Assembly (NCBI GenBank): GCA_947489085.1
Contig: CANLCJ010000027.1
Location: 1-60,547 of the forward strand
From: an uncultured Flavobacteriaceae bacterium
GTDB lineage: Bacteria > Bacteroidota > Bacteroidia > Flavobacteriales > Flavobacteriaceae
Length of the DNA: 60,547 nucleotides
Direction: 5' to 3'
Position numbers and translations under genes: made by a program
Shown: one piece after another, positions 26,404 through 34,661 of the stretch
Layout: each line of letters starts with the position of its first letter
Numbering within the stretch: position 1 is the first letter of the stretch
The notes under the pieces: model-generated
What the model was told of the DNA's origin: nothing
Databases searched by the model: none
The model's input: only the letters and a program-made list of their open reading frames with translations

Positions 26404-26562
26404 TTATAATAGTGCCCTTTACTATTTTAGTTACCATAGTTTGATAAATATGACACTTTAGGGCGCATTTTATGAAAAAAAATAAAATTTTCGTAGTATG
26501 TTAGTGTTAATGGCTGCAGTTTACCTAAAGATATAAACTAGCGTATAAAACGTAAAACGCAT
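26404..26562 (-). other. Upstream region of the sigma gene
   Basis: AT-rich, with no ORF and no TAnnTTTG on the minus strand. An inexact GCGCATTTTATG/GCGTATAAAACG similarity is visible at about 26463 and 26542. The repeat begins at 26563. Confidence 0.3.
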
Positions 26563-26742
26563 AAAATCATGACCATACTTAAAATCTAAAGCCAAAGTTA
26601 AAGCTGCTTTACATGGCTAATCTTAACTAAAAAACGTTTTTCCTAAAAGGATTGGGCTTACCCGCAGCGAGAATCAGTCCACAAGGCGTATAGCGCTGGC
26701 CTGTCGGTACGCCGTGCGCTTAATTATTAGCCACTGGCTTTT
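26563..26742 (+). repeat. 180-bp direct repeat with attC-like hairpin, copy 1
   Basis: About 85% identical by eye to 28246-28425; shared blocks include CATACTTAAAATCTAAAGCC, ACCCGCAGCGAGAATCAG and GGTACGCCGTGCGCTTAATT. Inside, TGGCTAAT (26614-26621) and ATTAGCCA (26726-26733) are perfect complements 120 bases apart. AAGGCGTA and TACGCC form an inner stem. Together with copy 2 it brackets the ATPase/STAS-like gene pair in direct orientation. Confidence 0.85.
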
Positions 26743-26774
26743 TTTATTTATATTGTTGATACAAAACATTTCAG

Positions 26775-27653
26775 ATGAATGAGTACATTTTAAAAGTTCC
26801 TTCAAGTCAACAATTAAGTGATTGGTTTCTTTTTGTAAAGGAGAGTTTGAAGCATAAAGAAGATGTTAATATATTGATTGTAGACTTCAACGATGTGCGT
26901 TTTATGGAAACAGATGTTTTTGTACTTTTAGCCTGTTTGATTGAAAGTTTTTATATAAATAACTGTAAAATTGAATTTACAGGAGGAACAAAAAGGTTTA
27001 ATAATCATTTGTTTAATATTAGATTTAAGGAGTATTGGAAAAAAGGATTTGACAGGAGTAAATTTACATTATCACACAATCAAACAACACTATGTTTATG
27101 GAAAATATCTAAGGATATGATATATTCTTATTCTACATATGCAAAGCAATATTTTGAAAACTTTGTTAATGGTAAAGATTTAGTGCCTCTATCATCAAAT
27201 ATTGATGAAGTTTTTAATAATGTCTTTGATCATTCCAAATCACCTGTAACAGGTTATATTATTACTCAATATTATCCTAAAAGTAAAAAAATATCATTTT
27301 CTGTGTGCGATTTTGGTGTTGGAATACCCAAATCAATTGAAAATTCAGAAATTGAAAACATAGATATAAATGATGATTGGAAAGCCATAATCAAATCATT
27401 AGAGCGAGGTTTTTCGATAAAATCCACACCTCGTAATAGAGGTTTTGGTTTAAACAATATTTTAGAATTAACAGAAAGCTCTGAAGGCAAATTACTAATT
27501 ATTTCAAATAATGGGTTTGTCGAAAAAAAAGCGGGAGAAGTTTATAAAGCAGGTAACGTTGGGTTTGAATTCTCGGGAACCTTAATTAAAGTAGAAGTCG
27601 ATTTGAATACATTCGAAGAAAAAGACGAAACAGTCCAAATTTTCGATTTTTAA
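26775..27653 (+). CDS. STAS-like plus GHKL ATPase domain protein
   Basis: 292 residues. The first 100 resemble a STAS-type domain (VNILIVDFNDVRFMETDVFVLLA). A GHKL/histidine-kinase-type ATPase domain follows: N box NIDEVFNNVFDHS (about 142-154), G1 CDFGVGIP (about 180-187), G2 NRGFGLNNI (about 223-231), G3 near SGTLIKVEV. There is no phosphoacceptor His, so it is more like an anti-sigma kinase (SpoIIAB/RsbW type) than a sensor kinase. The next gene, 66 bases on, encodes a STAS-like protein that would be its substrate or partner. Pairs of this kind are frequent on mobile DNA; the output is unknown. Confidence 0.75.
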   Translation: MNEYILKVPSSQQLSDWFLFVKESLKHKEDVNILIVDFNDVRFMETDVFVLLACLIESFYINNCKIEFTGGTKRFNNHLFNIRFKEYWKKGFDRSKFTLSHNQTTLCLWKISKDMIYSYSTYAKQYFENFVNGKDLVPLSSNIDEVFNNVFDHSKSPVTGYIITQYYPKSKKISFSVCDFGVGIPKSIENSEIENIDINDDWKAIIKSLERGFSIKSTPRNRGFGLNNILELTESSEGKLLIISNNGFVEKKAGEVYKAGNVGFEFSGTLIKVEVDLNTFEEKDETVQIFDF

Positions 27654-27719
27654 TTTTTTTTGTATATTAATGTGTAATTTCGCGTAGTATTTGAACGTTT
27701 AAATATAAAATATATTCCT

Positions 27720-28010
27720 ATGAAAACTCTGGTATTAAAAAATATCGTAAAAAATTCAAGCTCGAATGAGCAAGGGATGATTTTATTTGATTCCTTACAA
27801 GACGCTTATTTAAGCAAACACCCTTTGATTTTGTATGTTGACTCTGATTTATCAATGTCTTCATCTTTTTTAAACACTTCTATTGGTCAGTTTTTGGATA
27901 AATATGGATTGGATAGTTTTAAACAAACTGTGAAATTCAAAGGTTCAAAAAACCAATTTTTACGGTTGTTAGATTATGTAAACAAGTATAGTAGTTTGTA
28001 TCAAGTTTAG
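27720..28010 (+). CDS. STAS-like (DUF4325-type) small protein
   Basis: 96 residues. ILYVDSDLSMSSSFLNTSIGQFL (shown in parts: LILYVDSD, SMSSSFLNTSIG) fits the STAS-like DUF4325 fold, in which a strand leads to a Ser/Asn-rich loop and helix. Paired with the GHKL ATPase upstream, it may be phosphorylated or sequestered by it, by analogy with anti-sigma/anti-anti-sigma couples. The module is bounded by repeats on both sides (26563-26742 and 28017 onward) and the stop codon lies 10 bases before the GTGCCCAACAAT repeat end. Confidence 0.65.
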   Translation: MKTLVLKNIVKNSSSNEQGMILFDSLQDAYLSKHPLILYVDSDLSMSSSFLNTSIGQFLDKYGLDSFKQTVKFKGSKNQFLRLLDYVNKYSSLYQV

Positions 28011-28016
28011 ATTGGC

Positions 28017-28245
28017 TTGTGCCCAACAATAAACTAACACACAGCAACGCATGTTATCTACACCATAAATCTAATGGTTTTATAGTAATTTGCAAACAAC
28101 TTACTACAGACACCTATAAACACCTAAAATTTACTCGAAAAAAGTTAAAAGTGCAGTAAGACAACCGCTTTTCTACCTCTGTATGAAAGAGAGATTCTAA
28201 GGCGCTTACTTACTAAGTGTCTTAATATGGAAAATTGTTACTATA
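28017..28245 (+). repeat. Family II repeat, copy 2
   Basis: Begins CTTGTGCCCAACAAT (GCCCAAC at 28021-28027 fits the attC left consensus RYYYAAC), then AACTAACACACAGCAACGC and CTACACCATAAATCTAAT, shared with 20981 and 33449. GCCCAACAAT (28021-28030) can pair with ATTGTTAGC at the far end of the adjoining 180-bp repeat. The 523-base spacer 28011-28533 consists almost wholly of this copy and the next repeat. Confidence 0.7.
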
Positions 28246-28425
28246 AAAATCATTACCATACTTAAAATCTAAAGCCAAGATTAAAGCTGCTTTACGTGGC
28301 TAATCAAAACTAAAAAACGTTTTACTCGTAAGAATTGGGTTTACCCGCAGCGAGAATCAGTTAACAAGGCGTATAGCGCTGGCCTATCGGTACGCCGTGC
28401 GCTTAATTGTTAGCACTTGGCTTTT
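28246..28425 (+). repeat. 180-bp direct repeat with attC-like hairpin, copy 2
   Basis: Partner of 26563-26742. Ends GCGCTTAATTGTTAGCACT; GTGGCTAAT (28296-28304) and TTAGCAC (28410-28416) can pair with a bulge. The identical tail TTGTTAGCACTTGGCTTTC appears again at 32265-32283 at the end of the Fic gene. Confidence 0.85.
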
Positions 28426-28533
28426 CTTTCCGAAAACTTGCTAGCGTTGGCAAAGAAATATACTTTTACAGTTTTGGTGTAGTGTGGATGGAGCGACTGG
28501 TAAAGTGTATGGCTTTCAGTATTGGCAATTTCA

Positions 28534-29715
28534 TTATATCATTAAATCATAACTTTCACTTGGTGGAAATAGCAATTCAATTCCTTTTGGTTTGATTTTA
28601 AAAAGCGGACCTTTTTCGACAACCCTTCCTTTCGAATTTCGCTTAATTAAATGATCAAGCGTTATAATTCCTTGTTCAATTAGTAAATCAAATTGAGATG
28701 TAATTGGCTTTTTTGTATGCTCAACCAACTTATATTGAAAATGTTCTCGGTCATTTATTCTGCTACTTTCAGCTTCTACCCAAAACGTTTCTTTGTGTTT
28801 AGATTTTAGTCGGTTGTGAAGTTTGTCTAATGGCCAAACCACAAAATCGCCAACTTCTGGTTTATCAGAGTTTTCAATTAGTTGCTTTATATCGCTATCA
28901 ATTCTTAAGTTCAAGCCTTGTGAATTTCTTGTAATGGCTGAAACTGTGCAGTAAAGCTTAAAATCTTCATCACGTTCGTAGCCAAAGTTATCGAGAATTT
29001 CCGCTGAACTTTTAAACTTACTCAATTTCCAATCTGGAACTTGTGCAAATAGATTTTTACGGTTTGTTCTGCTGTTTCTAAATGATTTAAGCTCAATTCC
29101 CTTGTAATCTGGTTGTTTAGAGGAATTAATGTCAATTCCGAGTGCTCTTTCAAGTGTTCTGCCAACCGAAGTGTCAGCGTCAACCATTGAAGGAATTGGG
29201 CCAGCATTTGCTATTTTTCTTAACATACCCAAAAGCTCAATAGCGACTTCGTTCTCAGTTGTATTAATTGCATTAATCAACTCTTGAAATGGATTCAGAA
29301 TTGAAGAATTAATCAATTCTCTGATTTCTATTTTTGTTAAGTTGAAAACTTGAAATCGATTATTAAAGTAAGTTATTCCAATAATATCGTTTGGCTCAGC
29401 AACCTTTGTTAGACTATAAAACCAAATCCTTGGGTCGCCCTTTTTGGTTGAAGGACGATATAAAGATGCTTTCGACTCTATAGTCTTAAAACCAGTATGA
29501 ATAATTGCTGGAATCATTACTTTGCTCTCTGTGCCTTGATTCTGCAACTCATAATCGTGAATATTCTCATTTTTCAAATAACTACGTACAGAACCAGTCG
29601 CATCCATTATGGATTTTTTTAATCCGGTTTCGGTTGGCTCAATTAAAGTAAGAGAAACTTGATTTTTTGTTAGTAATTTTATTTTTCCTCGTTCTTTAGC
29701 TGTAAGTTTTCTCAC
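28534..29715 (-). CDS. MvaI/BcnI-family restriction endonuclease
   Basis: 393 residues. The central DTSVGRTLERALGIDINSSK and PDYKGIELKSFR (shown in parts, about 181-213) match the MvaI/BcnI restriction endonuclease family, with the D...ExK-type active site in KGIELKS. MvaI and BcnI cut within CCWGG or CCSGG, but the recognition site of this enzyme cannot be read. It overlaps the methyltransferase gene by 4 bases and is downstream of it, the order needed to protect the host DNA first. The N-terminal 170 residues are an extra domain, perhaps DNA-binding. It is a type II restriction-modification system. Confidence 0.82.
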   Translation of the reverse strand: MRKLTAKERGKIKLLTKNQVSLTLIEPTETGLKKSIMDATGSVRSYLKNENIHDYELQNQGTESKVMIPAIIHTGFKTIESKASLYRPSTKKGDPRIWFYSLTKVAEPNDIIGITYFNNRFQVFNLTKIEIRELINSSILNPFQELINAINTTENEVAIELLGMLRKIANAGPIPSMVDADTSVGRTLERALGIDINSSKQPDYKGIELKSFRNSRTNRKNLFAQVPDWKLSKFKSSAEILDNFGYERDEDFKLYCTVSAITRNSQGLNLRIDSDIKQLIENSDKPEVGDFVVWPLDKLHNRLKSKHKETFWVEAESSRINDREHFQYKLVEHTKKPITSQFDLLIEQGIITLDHLIKRNSKGRVVEKGPLFKIKPKGIELLFPPSESYDLMI

Positions 29716-31919
29716 TTGATATGTTTTAAAATTTCAATTGCTACTGCTCTTGCCAGTAAAGGTGGAACAGCATTGCCCACTAAAGTGTATTGCGGTACTT
29801 CCGTTTTTCTATTATTCCCCCCTGTTGAGCGTTTTCCTTGAAATACAAAAGAGTCGTCAAAAGACTGTAAACGTGCCATTTCTCTAACAGTTAAAGACCT
29901 TGGCGAATTGTAATGTATATAATCATCTGCAATTGTCATTATTGTAGAACTTTGTTCATCTGCTTTTAAAACATTATAATTTCTTTTATTTGTCGAAAGA
30001 CCTAATTTTTCTAATTCTGGTTGCGCTTGTTTATAATTACCATTTTTTAAAATAACTCCAAGTCTTTCAATAACAATTTTGTTTTGGTTACTTGTTTTGT
30101 GGTTATTTAATATGTCGAAATATTTTTCTCCATTTTCAAGTGCTTCAGTATTTCTAACATAAAACGGCTTAGTTTGTGGTTTGAAACGTTCAATCAATCG
30201 ACCTTTTTTGGACCATTCTGCAAAGGACTTTCCACCTTTTAAAATTGGCTTCCCATCAATTTTTCTTTTCTTTAAAAGTTTAGCCATTTTCTTTGTAGTT
30301 CCATTGTATTGAGTTGAAATATCAACCAATTCATAACGGTGAGCTTCTTGATTATTACCTATAAAATCTAAGTCATACAAAGCTTCAAAAATGGTGACTT
30401 TTTCTTCTTCTGAAACTGTTGCTGGAATTTCAGAAATATACTTTTGGTCTTTACGACATCCTATAAAAAGTACTCTTTCTCTATTTTGTGGAACACCATA
30501 ATCTGATGCGTTAGCAACAAATGGCTTTTCTATTTTATAAAGCCTAATGTTTTTAAGAATTGCTTCTAACTCTTTATTTTGTTTTATATTACAATGCGAT
30601 TTTAATATTTCAATGGATTCATCAAAAGATGTTGTGTAGATTTTTAAAGATGTTATAATGTCTTCGCAATCTTTTTTATAAGTACTTGGTACTTTTAGAG
30701 TTTTGAAAGCGTCTTCAATTTTTGAAATTACATTTTCAGAACTAATTTCTGTAAGGAAATCTGTGAAAGCATTTGCAAAATTATCACTGTCAATATTGCA
30801 AAAATCTTTTTCCTTTATAATATCACGTTTTAGTTTTTCCCATTCTTTTGTTCTAGCCAAAAGGTTAAATCCGTGGCGAATTGTATTTATATTTTCGTCA
30901 GTTTTACTCGTTTTGTAATTAGCAATTTTTGGCGTTAATTTCCTAAATCTATTTTCTACAAAAGTGATAAAATCAGCTTTTCCAGTTTCTTTATCTTTTT
31001 CAAGTAGTTTTTCTAATTCTACACGCTTTATAATACTGTCAAAAAGAAAGGAATTAGATTCTTTTCGTGTTTTTTTAATGAATGAGATTAGTAATGGAAT
31101 TTCTTTTATGTCTACAATAGAATTAATCTCTTTGATGATTAGTTCCTTTATTTTGCCTTTTTCTTTTGTCAAAATTCCCTTGACATTTTCCATAACGAAG
31201 TATTTTGGTTGTAAAACCTTTATTACTTCTAGATAATGAGAGAATAAATCATCTTTCTTATCAAACTTTTTTCTTTTCCCTGCAAGACTAAAACTTTGAC
31301 AAGGCGGTCCACCACAAACAACATCAACTTGACGACCGTCAATTTTTTCTAATAAATTATCTAAAAAATCTGGTTCTGTAATATCTTGTTTAAGAAACTC
31401 TGCGTCTAAGCCTAATTGGTGGTTGTAACGAACAACGTGAGTTAATTCGCAATTTTCATTAATATCGTTAGCAACTATAAAATCAAAGAATTTCTTGTTG
31501 TGTTCAGCTTGCAAAAATCCCTCACTAAAACCTCCAGCTCCAGCAAATAAATCCACAAAAGTGAAGGGTTTTCCATAAAGTGCAGCCTGTTCTTTTACAA
31601 TATTTACATTGCTATTCCCTTTGTAGTTTTCGATGTGTTCGTTCAATACGCTTTTTACTTCATCTTGTACAAAGTTTTTTTTGTTAGAACGGTGCAAAAG
31701 TTCATCCGCTCGTTCCCTTAGAAAATCCAAATAATGGTTGATTTCGTGAGATTCTACACTTAATCCAATAGCTTTCTGTTTGGATTTGTTGAAGTTTTTC
31801 GGTTCTATTTTCTGTCCCGTAGAAATCTTAATTTGACTTCCGTTACAGTTTATTCGTAGATGAATTGGTGCAAATCCTTTTTTGTCTGGTTTGTCTAAAT
31901 AAAAATTAATTGTAGCCAT
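29712..31919 (-). CDS. DNA (cytosine-5)-methyltransferase with N-terminal integrase-type arm domain
   Basis: 735 residues. Motif I FVDLFAGAGGFSEGF (about 121-135), motif IV GGPPCQSFS with the catalytic Cys near 207, motif VI ENVKG (about 244-248), motif VIII QNRERVLFIG and motif X VGNAVPPLLARAVA are all present. About 200 helical residues are inserted between motif VI and VIII. The first about 75 residues (ATINFYLDKPDKKGFAPIHL, STGQKIEPKNF) look like the arm DNA-binding domain of Bacteroidota tyrosine recombinases, an unexpected fusion. It protects DNA against the adjacent endonuclease. A TAATTTTG promoter and three ACGGAC repeats lie upstream. Confidence 0.88.
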   Translation of the reverse strand: MATINFYLDKPDKKGFAPIHLRINCNGSQIKISTGQKIEPKNFNKSKQKAIGLSVESHEINHYLDFLRERADELLHRSNKKNFVQDEVKSVLNEHIENYKGNSNVNIVKEQAALYGKPFTFVDLFAGAGGFSEGFLQAEHNKKFFDFIVANDINENCELTHVVRYNHQLGLDAEFLKQDITEPDFLDNLLEKIDGRQVDVVCGGPPCQSFSLAGKRKKFDKKDDLFSHYLEVIKVLQPKYFVMENVKGILTKEKGKIKELIIKEINSIVDIKEIPLLISFIKKTRKESNSFLFDSIIKRVELEKLLEKDKETGKADFITFVENRFRKLTPKIANYKTSKTDENINTIRHGFNLLARTKEWEKLKRDIIKEKDFCNIDSDNFANAFTDFLTEISSENVISKIEDAFKTLKVPSTYKKDCEDIITSLKIYTTSFDESIEILKSHCNIKQNKELEAILKNIRLYKIEKPFVANASDYGVPQNRERVLFIGCRKDQKYISEIPATVSEEEKVTIFEALYDLDFIGNNQEAHRYELVDISTQYNGTTKKMAKLLKKRKIDGKPILKGGKSFAEWSKKGRLIERFKPQTKPFYVRNTEALENGEKYFDILNNHKTSNQNKIVIERLGVILKNGNYKQAQPELEKLGLSTNKRNYNVLKADEQSSTIMTIADDYIHYNSPRSLTVREMARLQSFDDSFVFQGKRSTGGNNRKTEVPQYTLVGNAVPPLLARAVAIEILKHIK

Positions 31920-31927
31920 AATTATTC

Positions 31928-31963
31928 ACGGACGTTTTTACGTACACGGACAAAATTACGGAC
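31928..31963 (-). promoter_or_regulatory. Methyltransferase promoter with three ACGGAC repeats
   Basis: ACGGAC occurs at 31928-31933, 31946-31951 and 31958-31963, all in one orientation. Minus-strand TAATTTTG (31951-31958) fits TAnnTTTG and lies 32 bases before the ATG. Repeats that overlap the -7 box could be a binding site for a repressor, possibly the methyltransferase itself, as in several restriction-modification systems. Confidence 0.45.
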
Positions 31964-32258
31964 ATTTTTTCGAATTCCTATTTAATTCTGTTTTTTGTTT
32001 GGAATAAGTGTTGGAAAAAAGGCAAGTTCTTTTATTTTGTAAGGCACGAGCAAAATGAAATATACTTGACTGTGCGGCTGGTTATCGCTTGCAGGTAACG
32101 TTAAATATAAGAAATCGCAGGGCAGAACATATAGACTGATATAAGTCAAATATAAATATTTTGTATTTATCATTTGTTGTAAATGCCAAATTTTATATTT
32201 GGCGGCTTTGCGGCATAAAACAAACTTTTTAGACAAACACCAATTGCCCTATGTTTTT
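31964..32258 (-). other. Spacer between restriction-modification and Fic modules
   Basis: No supported gene. An 84-codon minus-strand frame (31982-32236) has an ordinary composition with no motif. The left repeat end expected after the module is not clear; TAACGTTAAATATAAG at 32096-32111 is the only similar sequence. Confidence 0.3.
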
Positions 32259-33374
32259 TTATATATTGTTAGCACTTGGCTTTCTTATTAGGTCATAATT
32301 AGTACTTCTACCTCCTGATGTTTCTTGTTCTAAAATTCCTTTTGAAATTAAATCTTTAATATCTCTAAGTGCAGTGTCTGTTGAGCAATTTACAATTTTA
32401 GCCCATTTTGAACTTTTCAATTTTCCTTCAAACCCATCAAATAGTTTGTTAAGCATTTTCCTTTGTCTACTATTCAATTCGGTTTCTTGGTGATATTCCC
32501 AAAAATTTGCTTTGTCAAATACTTTTTCCAGTGCAGATTCTGTAGATTTTAATGAGCAATAGAAACAGTTTAGAAACCATTCTAACCATTCTGTAATATC
32601 TCCAGAACTATGCTTAACTTTTTGTAATATAGAGTAGTAAGCTTTCTTTTCTATTAAAATTTGGTTAGATAAGCTATAAAATCTAAGAGAACTTTGCTCA
32701 GATTTTGCTAATAGTAAATCGGTTAAGGCTCTTGCTATTCGACCATCTCCATCATCAAATGGATGTATTATTATAAACCAAAAGTGGATTATTGCAGATT
32801 TAATAACTAAGTCTATATCTTTCTCCTTTTTAACCCAATTAAGTAATAAGTTCATTTCTTCTTGAACTTTATCGTGATGTGGAGCTTCAAAATGTACTTT
32901 TTCTTTTCCCATTGCTCCAGATACTACTTGCATTTCTCCTTTTCGATAACAACCAGTTTCAATTTTATACAATCCACTATATCCAGTAGGGAATAAAGAT
33001 GCGTGCCAACCAAATAATCTTTCATGACTCAGGTCTTTGTCGTAGTTTCTAGTTGCATCTAGCATCATTTCTACCACACCTTCAACATCTCTTCCTGCGT
33101 GAACCATTCCCGATGTTTCTATTCCTAATTTTTGAGCAATAGAAGACCGAACTTGTTCATAGTTTAAGAATTCTCCTTCGATTTCAGATGATTTTAAAAC
33201 ATCTAAAGTTAGTGTCGATAAATAAGTTTCTTCTTTCAACGTAAATCCAACACTATTCATTTGTCCAAAGATTTTTCCTTGAAGATGTCTAACTTTACCT
33301 AATATATTACCTATTCTTTTTTCATTCCAAGTAAAGTTGGGCCATTGTTTATAGTCATAGATGTATTTTGGCAT
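32259..33374 (-). CDS. Fic family protein (DUF4172-Fic-HTH)
   Basis: 371 residues from the ATG at 33374 (a TTG at 33383 is in frame). N-terminal DUF4172-type domain (PKYIYDYKQWPNFTW), inhibitory helix motif SSEIEGE (about 62-68), Fic core HPFDDGDGRIARALTD (about 208-223, HxFx(D/E)GxGR with GDGR for GNGR), and a C-terminal winged helix (about 300-365). Fic proteins transfer AMP to target proteins. The N-terminal Glu helix usually blocks the active site, so it is probably autoinhibited. The last codons (SANNI) and the stop lie inside a repeat end (ATTGTTAGCACTTGG), which suggests that the gene travelled with the repeat. Confidence 0.88.
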   Translation of the reverse strand: MPKYIYDYKQWPNFTWNEKRIGNILGKVRHLQGKIFGQMNSVGFTLKEETYLSTLTLDVLKSSEIEGEFLNYEQVRSSIAQKLGIETSGMVHAGRDVEGVVEMMLDATRNYDKDLSHERLFGWHASLFPTGYSGLYKIETGCYRKGEMQVVSGAMGKEKVHFEAPHHDKVQEEMNLLLNWVKKEKDIDLVIKSAIIHFWFIIIHPFDDGDGRIARALTDLLLAKSEQSSLRFYSLSNQILIEKKAYYSILQKVKHSSGDITEWLEWFLNCFYCSLKSTESALEKVFDKANFWEYHQETELNSRQRKMLNKLFDGFEGKLKSSKWAKIVNCSTDTALRDIKDLISKGILEQETSGGRSTNYDLIRKPSANNI

Positions 33375-33402
33375 ATGCGACAAATAATAAGCTTATTCAC
33401 CG

Positions 33403-33410
33403 CAAATATA
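33403..33410 (-). promoter_or_regulatory. -7 promoter element (TATATTTG) for fic
   Basis: Minus-strand TATATTTG, 29 bases before the ATG at 33374. Flanking ACCGCAA occurs twice (33399-33405 and 33432-33438), which may be an operator. Confidence 0.45.
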
Positions 33411-33448
33411 AGGCGAATATTTAGCTTAATTACCGCAAGGATGTTTTT

Positions 33449-33545
33449 TTGCTTGTGGCTAACAATCAACTAACGCACAGCAACGCATGTTATCTACACT
33501 ATAAATCTAATCATTATTCTTAAAATCTAACAAATAACTTACAAC
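33449..33545 (+). repeat. Family II repeat, copy 3
   Basis: TTGTGGCTAACAATC then AACTAACGCACAGCAACGC and CTACACTATAAATCTAAT, close to 28017-28090. GGCTAACAAT (33457-33466) is complementary to ATTGTTAGC at 32265-32273 at the other end of the Fic module. The following 33546-33817 has no recognisable gene; a 70-codon plus frame there is Lys/Ile-rich and unsupported. Confidence 0.7.
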
Positions 33546-33817
33546 TAAACGCCTGTAATTTTCTACTTTTTTATGCAATTAAAATAGTTTGGCCTACTTA
33601 CCTAAATATATTCTACTGAAACTAATAAGTATTAAAAAGTATACCAAAACAACTAAAAAAACAATTACAACTACTAAAATAAACTTTAATACGCTTTTAC
33701 GGAAAAACCATAATAGTTTTATTAAAAAAACGATAATTTTACAAATTATAATACAACATGTTGCATGTTTTTTTCTGTCTATGTTATATTTAGACCACTA
33801 ATTATAACCTTAAGATC

Positions 33818-33958
33818 ATGAAAAAATTATTAGCAGTATTAATTATTTTAATCACGTTTGTACAAAGTTGTACACCAAATTCTATTGAAGAAGAAAATAA
33901 TGGAAAAATACAAGGAGTTGATAAAGGCATACAGAGCCCTAGACCTCGAAGATCTTAG
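33818..33958 (+). CDS. Small lipoprotein with VDKxxxxPRP-type tail
   Basis: 46 residues. Lipoprotein signal MKKLLAVLIILITFVQSC with the lipobox Cys at 18, then a short acidic stretch and the end GVDKGIQSPRPRRS. Flavobacteriia carry many similarly built small lipoproteins ending in a VDK or IDK segment followed by Pro/Arg residues; their role is unknown to me. It overlaps the next gene (start 33900) by 59 bases in another frame, so the genes are tightly coupled. Confidence 0.6.
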   Translation: MKKLLAVLIILITFVQSCTPNSIEEENNGKIQGVDKGIQSPRPRRS

Positions 33959-34400
33959 CCTTGAGATAAGAGTATCAGGTACAATTTGTATCATATTAGC
34001 AGGTCTCATGCCTTTTTTTGAACAGATTTTGGAGACATTTAATATTGAGAGCTCGATGACTTTCGGATTTACTAATTTTTCAAACTTCGTTTGGGCTTTC
34101 TCTCAATGCTTGTCTCCATTCTTTTTAATAATAGGATTCATTCTAAGACCTTATTTTATTTCTTTCCTACTACCAATTTACTGTTACTCAATACAAATGT
34201 TATGGATATTCAATACAAATATGTTTTTAGACGATCCTCTTTTGCATTTGTATGCTATCGGCACTTGTACCATATTTATTTTAATAACATTTTTAATTTT
34301 TACATTAAAAAAGAAAAATAGAGAGAAAATAGAAAACGACCGTCTGTTTATTAAGGAGATGGAAGCATCTATAGAGCTTTTAACTCAAAAACCAAGCTAA
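33900..34400 (+). CDS. Four-helix membrane protein
   Basis: 166 residues from the ATG at 33900, chosen over the upstream TTG because it follows the coding part of the lipoprotein and gives a charged N-terminus (MEKYKELIKAYRALDLEDLS). Helices at about 25-45, 66-83, 86-102 and 112-134, then a charged coiled C-terminus. There is no recognised family. It abuts the next gene (stop 34400, start 34401). The three genes 33818-34661 form one operon. Confidence 0.6.
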   Translation: MEKYKELIKAYRALDLEDLSLEIRVSGTICIILAGLMPFFEQILETFNIESSMTFGFTNFSNFVWAFSQCLSPFFLIIGFILRPYFISFLLPIYCYSIQMLWIFNTNMFLDDPLLHLYAIGTCTIFILITFLIFTLKKKNREKIENDRLFIKEMEASIELLTQKPS

Positions 34401-34661
34401 ATGGGAGACTGGAAAAAAATACAGTGTTACAGAGAGAAGTTTAAAAACAACGAGATAAGCCAAAGCGAGTTTACTCGGGTTTTAAAAGACGAACTTCAAA
34501 AAACCTCTAAAGGAAATTATTTTGTAGACGAAAAAGATTTGCTTTTAAAAAAGATTAACAGTATAGAGAACCACCTTGCCAAACTCGAAGCAAAAAACAA
34601 AGAGATTGCATTAAATAATGCAGCCTTAGAAAAACTAATTTTAGATAAGTTTTCTATTTAA
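34401..34661 (+). CDS. Small coiled-coil protein
   Basis: 86 residues. N-terminal helices (MGDWKKIQCYREKFKNNE) and a coiled coil from about 50 to 85 (LLLKKINSIENHLAKLEAKN). No signal peptide. It immediately follows the membrane protein and is probably its cytoplasmic partner. It ends 4 bases past the stop of the convergent Xre gene. Confidence 0.6.
   Translation: MGDWKKIQCYREKFKNNEISQSEFTRVLKDELQKTSKGNYFVDEKDLLLKKINSIENHLAKLEAKNKEIALNNAALEKLILDKFSI

Noticed and set aside
26775-27653. Sensor histidine kinase
   Set aside because: No phosphoacceptor His or HAMP/PAS region; only the ATPase half is present, with a STAS-like domain.
31982-32236. 84-residue minus-strand frame
   Set aside because: No motif, lies between modules next to a repeat end, and has unremarkable composition.
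33589-33801. 70-residue plus-strand frame after the repeat
   Set aside because: Starts at TTG and is almost only Lys, Ile, Thr and Asn; expected from AT-rich spacer.
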